A stretch of DNA of 64,000 nt from NCBI GenBank assembly GCA_002914805.1, contig JXTB01000306.1, positions 255,023 to 319,022 on the forward strand, in the 5' to 3' direction. The DNA is from Parasponia andersonii (taxonomy: Eukaryota > Streptophyta > Magnoliopsida > Rosales > Cannabaceae). Of the stretch, positions 59,162 to 64,000 are shown piece by piece. A model generated the notes under the pieces. That model searched no databases. It had not been told where the DNA came from and worked only from the letters and a program-made list of their open reading frames with translations. The position numbers and the translations under genes are program-made. Each line of letters opens with the position of its first letter. The stretch's first letter is position 1.

Positions 59162-59320
59162 CACATGAGCAGTCGCTTGTATGCAGTTTGGTCCTTCTTC
59201 GTCTGTATCAACATTGCAGACCTAGTTAATCGTGGTGACATAAGTTGCCTAAGGTAGTATAGTTGTTTTCCTTAGTAAATTTTAGATGTGAGGCATTTGT
59301 AGAGTTGAGTGGATATGGTA
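59162..59320. repeat. Direct repeat S, copy 2
   Basis: Partner of 58508-58668, starting about 20 bp after the end of R copy 2. Confidence 0.85.
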
Positions 59321-60289
59321 ATATTTTTTTTTCCAAATTATTTAGGTGAGGGGTTTCCTTTTTTTCCAAATTATTTAGGTGAGGGGTTTCCAATTTGTGC
59401 ATATATTTGTAGTATTTGATGAATTGTTTATCAAAAGTGAACGAAATACAACAAAAAGTTAACCAAAGACAACAAAAATTAAAATCACTAGTTTACATTT
59501 GTAATTAGAAAACAACAGAATATGAAGTGATATACTTTTTAATACCGAGAGTATTTTTACCATTTTATATGAACATTCAAATGGTGTATTTCTCCTAGTT
59601 TTCAAAAATGTCAAAACTTGCTTAAATTCACTTTCATTTTCTGTTTTTTTTTTTTTTGTTTTTTAAAACAAAAAAATGGAAATATTTTTTGAAGTTTGCT
59701 TGAGAACTTTGTTTTTTTTTTTTTCTAAAGTTGTTACCAAAAATTTCAAAAAAATGGTAACAAAAAATTTCTGATATCTTTATTTTTTAAAAACAAATTT
59801 CAAAAATAAAAGAACATACAAATATTTATATACAATGCATGCATACATATATGTATATATATGTAATTCAAAGGTAAAATGTAAAATATGACACCTCCCT
59901 ATTTTCTGTTTGTATGCGTGATTAAAATGAAGATTGTAGAAATAATAATAATAATAATAAGGGATAATATCAATGAAGAAATCCTACCATTTTTAGCCTT
60001 TTATATATATATAAAAAAAGGGTTTACTAGAGTTTTATGGTAAAAAACAATATATCATATATACGGTGAACGAAAATAATCCTTTTGCATACGGTATATG
60101 ATTGTTAATTTTGAAAAGCCAACTCCAAAAAGCGGTGACATATTTTGTGAATATAAGTATCTTTCTTGAGATGAAGCATCTATTAATAAAGGTGCAATAA
60201 AAATCAATAAAGGATGTTTTATTCCTTTTATTCTCTGCATCTATACAAGAGTTTGAACATAGATATCACCATATTTTTTTATGCCTTTT
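59321..60289. other. Intergenic AT-rich region
   Basis: A 26-bp unit around 'aaattatttaggtgaggggt' is duplicated at 59334-59389. Poly-T/A tracts and 'gttaccaaaaatttc' words occur at 59640-59770, and an (AAT)n run near 59941. No gene is supported; the minus frame at 60055-60240 has no domain. Confidence 0.5.
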
Positions 60290-62110
60290 GCTTTTATTAT
60301 AAACTACTATTTATAACTATGTTTTTCACTTTTTTTTTTAAATCAATTTCCCTTTTTTTTTGTCTATCTTTATTATTATTTTTGATTTATTTTCTTTTTT
60401 CTTTAAAACTCATTTTTACCCTTTTATTTTTTTTCCTTTTAATTCCTTTTTCCATTCACTTTTAATAATATATATTTTTGAAAAAAATACTAACTTTTTT
60501 TCTTTAATTTTCTTATTATAAAGAACAAGGAAAAAATATATTTTTTTTCTCTTAGAATAAGTTTTTTCTTCCTTCTTTCTCTTGGAATTTTTGTGGAACT
60601 TTATTATTATTATTATTATTATTATAGAAAATGAGAAGTAGTTAGATTATCAACTATAAATTTCTAAGTCAATTCGTTACCTATGTTAACCAAAATATCA
60701 GAAAATGAACACTTTATAACTTATAGAAACAACTTGGGTTACTAGTTACTGCCAGTTACTAGTTTCCAGACTATGGCCATTTACGAGACTAGTGATTAGC
60801 TATTGACTTCAAATTTAGTTTATGATTTCCAAACTAGTACTTACCTCTTACAAGACTAGTTACTGGTTATCAATAATCGAATTTAGTTACTAGTTGCCCC
60901 TCTAGATTCTAGTTTCTATACTAGATTAATCTAATTACTAGTTGTTCTATTTACTATTAAATTGATTATTTATTACCAATAACTAACTATCTCAATAAAT
61001 GAGTACTTTGTAACTTACGATAACTACTTAGTTACTAGTTTCTAAACTTTGGTCACTTACAAGATTGGTGAGTGACTAATTTAGTTTCTGATTTCCAAAC
61101 TGGTTGCTAGTTACAAAACTAGAGATTAGTAGTTATAAGTCACAAGAGTGGCTACCGATTACCAATAACAAGTCTTATAACTAGGGTAACTACTTAGTTA
61201 TTAGTTTTCAAACTATGGCCACTTACAAGATTGGTGACTGACTAACTTAATTTCTAATTTCAAAACTAATAGCTAGTTACAAGATTGGTTACTAGTAACT
61301 AGTTATAAGATTAGTATCTAATAACTAGTAACAGCAACTAATCTTGATATTGGGGTAACTACCTAGTTACAGGTTTTTAGACTATGGCCACTTACAAAAC
61401 TGGTGACTGACCACTTTAGTTTTCCAGTTTCCAAACTAATTACTAGTTACAAAACTAATGCATGGTAGTTACCAATTACAAAACTGGTTACCGGTAATCA
61501 GTTACTAGTTGCAAGACTGGACATCAGTAACCAGTAATAACTAGTTATAATTTTGATTACTAGTTCTTATACAAGACTACTCTGTTTATTGGTTACTATT
61601 AGATTAGAGAATGACAACCAACTACCTCACGAAACAAGTACTTTATAACCTTTATAGTAACTATATAAGTTACTAGTTACTAGCCAATAACTAATTTGGT
61701 TAATAGCTAGTAGACAGTAACTAATCTAGTTATTGGTTTCTAGACTGTAACCGTTTATGAGATTGGTGACTGGCCAAATTAGTTACTAATTTCCAAACTA
61801 GTAGCTAGTTACAAAATCAGTGATTAATGATAATCAGTAACCAATCCAGTTACTAGTCACCATTCTGGTTACCAATTTCTATGCAAGATTAGCTTAATTA
61901 CTGGTTACATGACTAATCTGATAACTGATTACTAGTTACTAAGCAACCAATTACTAGTTACTCTAGTTATTGGTCACCAATAAACAGATTTATTAATGCT
62001 TAAAAAAATCTAAAATATACTTATTAGTGGCATATACTAGGAACCATATTGGTTACAAGTTGGTAATAAGACTAGTTAGCACTTTCGAGATTTGTAAACT
62101 ATTCTAGTTG
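60290..62110. repeat. TTACTAGT-array repeat family, copy 2 (uninterrupted)
   Basis: T-rich DNA (60290-60620) is followed by the edge word 'tattatagaaaatgagaa' (about 60622) and by an array of about 1.4 kb (60725-62110) of short degenerate words such as 'ttactagttac', 'ggttaccaat' and 'ttccaaactagt', in both orientations. A longer period of about 168 bp is visible: 'actatggccacttacaaga' or close variants recur near 61046, 61213 and 61380. There is no open frame and the array does not look coding. Confidence 0.8.
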
Positions 62111-62360
62111 CTAGATTCATTTGAGCAAAAAAAAGTTACACAAATAATTTTCACAAATAAAATATGACTGATAATCATCACATATCTAGAATCTTATAAT
62201 TCAGTTTCCTAACAAATTCAAGAAAATATTAGAAACTTAAAGCAATTTTTATTCCCCCTCGAAGAGCAAATATGAAAAAGTAAATACTTTATTCAAATTC
62301 AAAAAAAAAAAGAAACTATAAAGAAACATAATAATATAGGCTATCTTAAGATTTGTCCAT
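62111..62360. other. Intergenic AT-rich segment
   Basis: Sequence after the array; no feature was identified. It probably includes the 3' flank of the minus-strand gene remnant at 62361. Confidence 0.5.
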
Positions 62361-63018
62361 TTAAGCTTCAATAACTTCTAGCGGTGCCTTAGCCACTGTC
62401 TCTTCAGTTTGTCTCTCGATCATTCTTCCAACATCCTCTAATTGATCACCATGGACCTATACATAGAAAGCTAATAAATCACTTGGAAGAAAAACTTGGA
62501 TGAAATTATAAATATTACATGTATGTTGGTACTAAATTAAAATCAAAATGAGCCAACAAGAATAATAGAATGATCAAGAGGTAACTCGTTATTTGTCCTT
62601 ATCTAGTACTATTTCCATATAAAAAAAAAAGCATAATAAGCACCAATAAATTATTGATTAGGTTATTAATAAAAAAAATTAACATAGATTTGGTTTAATA
62701 AAAAAATTTACCTCCTAATAAAATCAATAAGACAAAGCTCAGATTCAGCTAGATCATTACAACCCATTACTAGTATCTTCTAAATAAAACCCAAAAACAC
62801 TTGGAGGGGAAGATATTCAAGCTCTTAGGAATATAATAAAACCTAACAATCTTGTAGCTAACAAGATTGTCCTTGCCGTGGGAGAGAATTTACTGAAATG
62901 CATTAGAAATTAAGGTAAAAAGGGATGCTCTGAGATCAGCAAGATGAACATCAAAAGCAGCAACATAATCACACCGCTGCCTCCAATTCGGATTGAGTTT
63001 CCCCAGACAAAGGGCTTT
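62361..63018 (-). pseudogene. Two exon-like pieces of an unrecognised plant gene
   Basis: Minus-strand piece 1 (63018-62893) reads KALCLGKLNPNWRQRCDYVA and continues FDVHLADLRASLFTLISNAFQ. Piece 2 (62456-62361) reads VHGDQLEDVGRMIERQTEET and VAKAPLEVIEA with a TAA stop, after an acceptor-like 'atgtatag'. The amino-acid composition is that of a real protein, unlike the surrounding DNA. However, a stop lies just upstream of KALCL and the donor after AFQ is not a clean GT in phase ('cag|taaatt'). I do not recognise the family. It is either a decayed gene end or a gene whose other exons lie beyond the window. Confidence 0.5.
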
Positions 63019-64000
63019 TTAGGATGTGCAAATTATGTCATTTTTATAAAATTTACCATATAAAAAGCAAGTACCGTATATTTGTAATTATTTTTTCAAA
63101 AGAACGTGTTTCCCCTAATTTTCTCGTAAAAAAACTCACGCTTTTTTACAAACGTCGAATAAAACTTTTTATATGTATTTTCTATCAAAACTCATTGCAT
63201 TCACATATATAGTTAAAGTTGAAATTTGAAATTGTCGCAAAAATATTTTTTTCTTTAAAATTATTTAATTATTTATTGGCATCCATAGAATTAAATTGAA
63301 AACATTCATCTAGATTGAAAAATAAATCTATAATCTCTTAGAAATCTAACAACAATAACTTATAAACACACAAAAGTTCTTTTTTTGAATTCTGTTATTT
63401 CATTTTAAAATTTAAAAATATTCACGTTCAATAATTTTAACTCTAATTTGACTATATGTGTGGATCAAGTGAAATCTAATAGAAAAACATATATAAAAGG
63501 TTTTATTCGATCTTAGTGAAAAGGAGTGAGGTATTTTTGATAAAAAGCTAAGAATGATGAGTTCTCTTTTAGGTTTCTAATACTATTAACCATAAAAACT
63601 TAAAAAAATTAATCATTTTTTAAATTTTTTTAGAAAATACTATTTTCAAAATAGTTATTGATTATCAATTTCCGAAAATTGATTATCAATTACTGGTTAC
63701 TAGTTATAAATATTTTTATTTATTAGTAACTAGTTATTATTTTTTAAAAGTTGTAGTTTTCTAAATAGTTTTTTAAAAATAGTTATTTTCTAATAAAAAC
63801 CGTACCGTACCTTAAAAAAACAACCATTATATTTTTCGATTTTTTTTTTCAGAAAATATGTATAATGTCTAATTTTCACTTTTCTTTTTATATTATTCCA
63901 TAATTAATTAAAAACATTTAAAAAAAAAACTAAGTGGATGACTATTTTTTTAAATTTGTTTAAATAGATGTCTATACTTTTAAATTTATAGCTAAATATC
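63019..64000. other. Intergenic AT-rich end of the window
   Basis: No gene is seen. At 63655-63745 words such as 'ttactggttactagttat' and 'attagtaactagttatt' suggest the edge of a further TTACTAGT-family copy running near or past the window end. The frame at 63024-63212 has no domain. Confidence 0.45.

Noticed and set aside
60214..60465. 83-codon hydrophobic plus-strand frame
   Set aside because: Made of Phe/Leu/Ser from T-rich DNA; not a credible membrane protein.
36060..62110. TTACTAGT arrays as a centromeric or telomeric satellite
   Set aside because: The arrays are about 1.4 kb at two dispersed sites, highly degenerate, and not related to the TTTAGGG telomere unit.
1..64000. rRNA genes, organellar insertions, bacterial operons or phage-like systems
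   Set aside because: No matching conserved stretches were noticed; gene structure is that of a plant nuclear genome throughout.

Overview
The window is eukaryotic nuclear DNA, very AT-rich, from a flowering plant, most likely a eudicot. The evidence is plant-type intron-containing genes (a chloroplast-import GTPase of the TOC34 family and a membrane-anchored cupin), plant lineages of Ty3/gypsy and Ty1/copia retrotransposons, MITEs and AT/GA microsatellites. It is an assembled sequence: there is a single N at 43580 and a 12-N run at 44107-44118. The species cannot be named from the sequence.

Layout. 1-5386: retrotransposon LTR remnants. 5387-21317: a decayed Tat-lineage Ty3/gypsy element on the + strand. 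Its 5' LTR is split at 5762/11731 by a complete but dead chromovirus (Ty3/gypsy with chromodomain) on the - strand at 5763-11725. The Tat element keeps protease, RT, two RNase H regions and integrase remnants, has lost most of gag, and carries a broken antisense reading frame (17271-19405) in its long 3' region. 21318-27590: LTR fragments, MITEs and short duplications. 27591-31884: a short non-autonomous LTR element with an internal region of about 0.4 kb; each LTR carries a different MITE, and its left edge lies inside a perfect 3 x 90-bp tandem repeat. 32386-34288: an intact three-exon cupin gene on the - strand. 34770-41110: a repeat family built of degenerate TTACTAGT-like tandem motifs, split by a 3'-truncated copia element (about 36645-40236). 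41110-48400: intergenic DNA with MITE candidates. 48750-52300: an intact TOC34 gene on the + strand with a 5'-UTR intron and seven coding exons. 52300-55400: intergenic DNA with a 6-unit tandem repeat. 55900-58364: a bystin (BYSL/ENP1-like) pseudogene lacking its core, flanked by repeats of about 430 bp. 60290-62110: a second, uninterrupted copy of the TTACTAGT-array family. 62361-63018: two exon-like pieces of an unrecognised gene, - strand.

Only two genes look functional: TOC34 (preprotein receptor GTPase of the chloroplast outer envelope) and the cupin gene. They face away from each other across about 15 kb and nothing suggests that they act together. Everything else is transposon-derived or pseudogenic. 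Many stop codons in the Ty3 elements fall where Gln, Trp or Arg is expected, as C-to-T decay of methylated DNA would produce. The least explained structure is the pair of TTACTAGT-rich arrays; I found no novel enzymatic or defence system.
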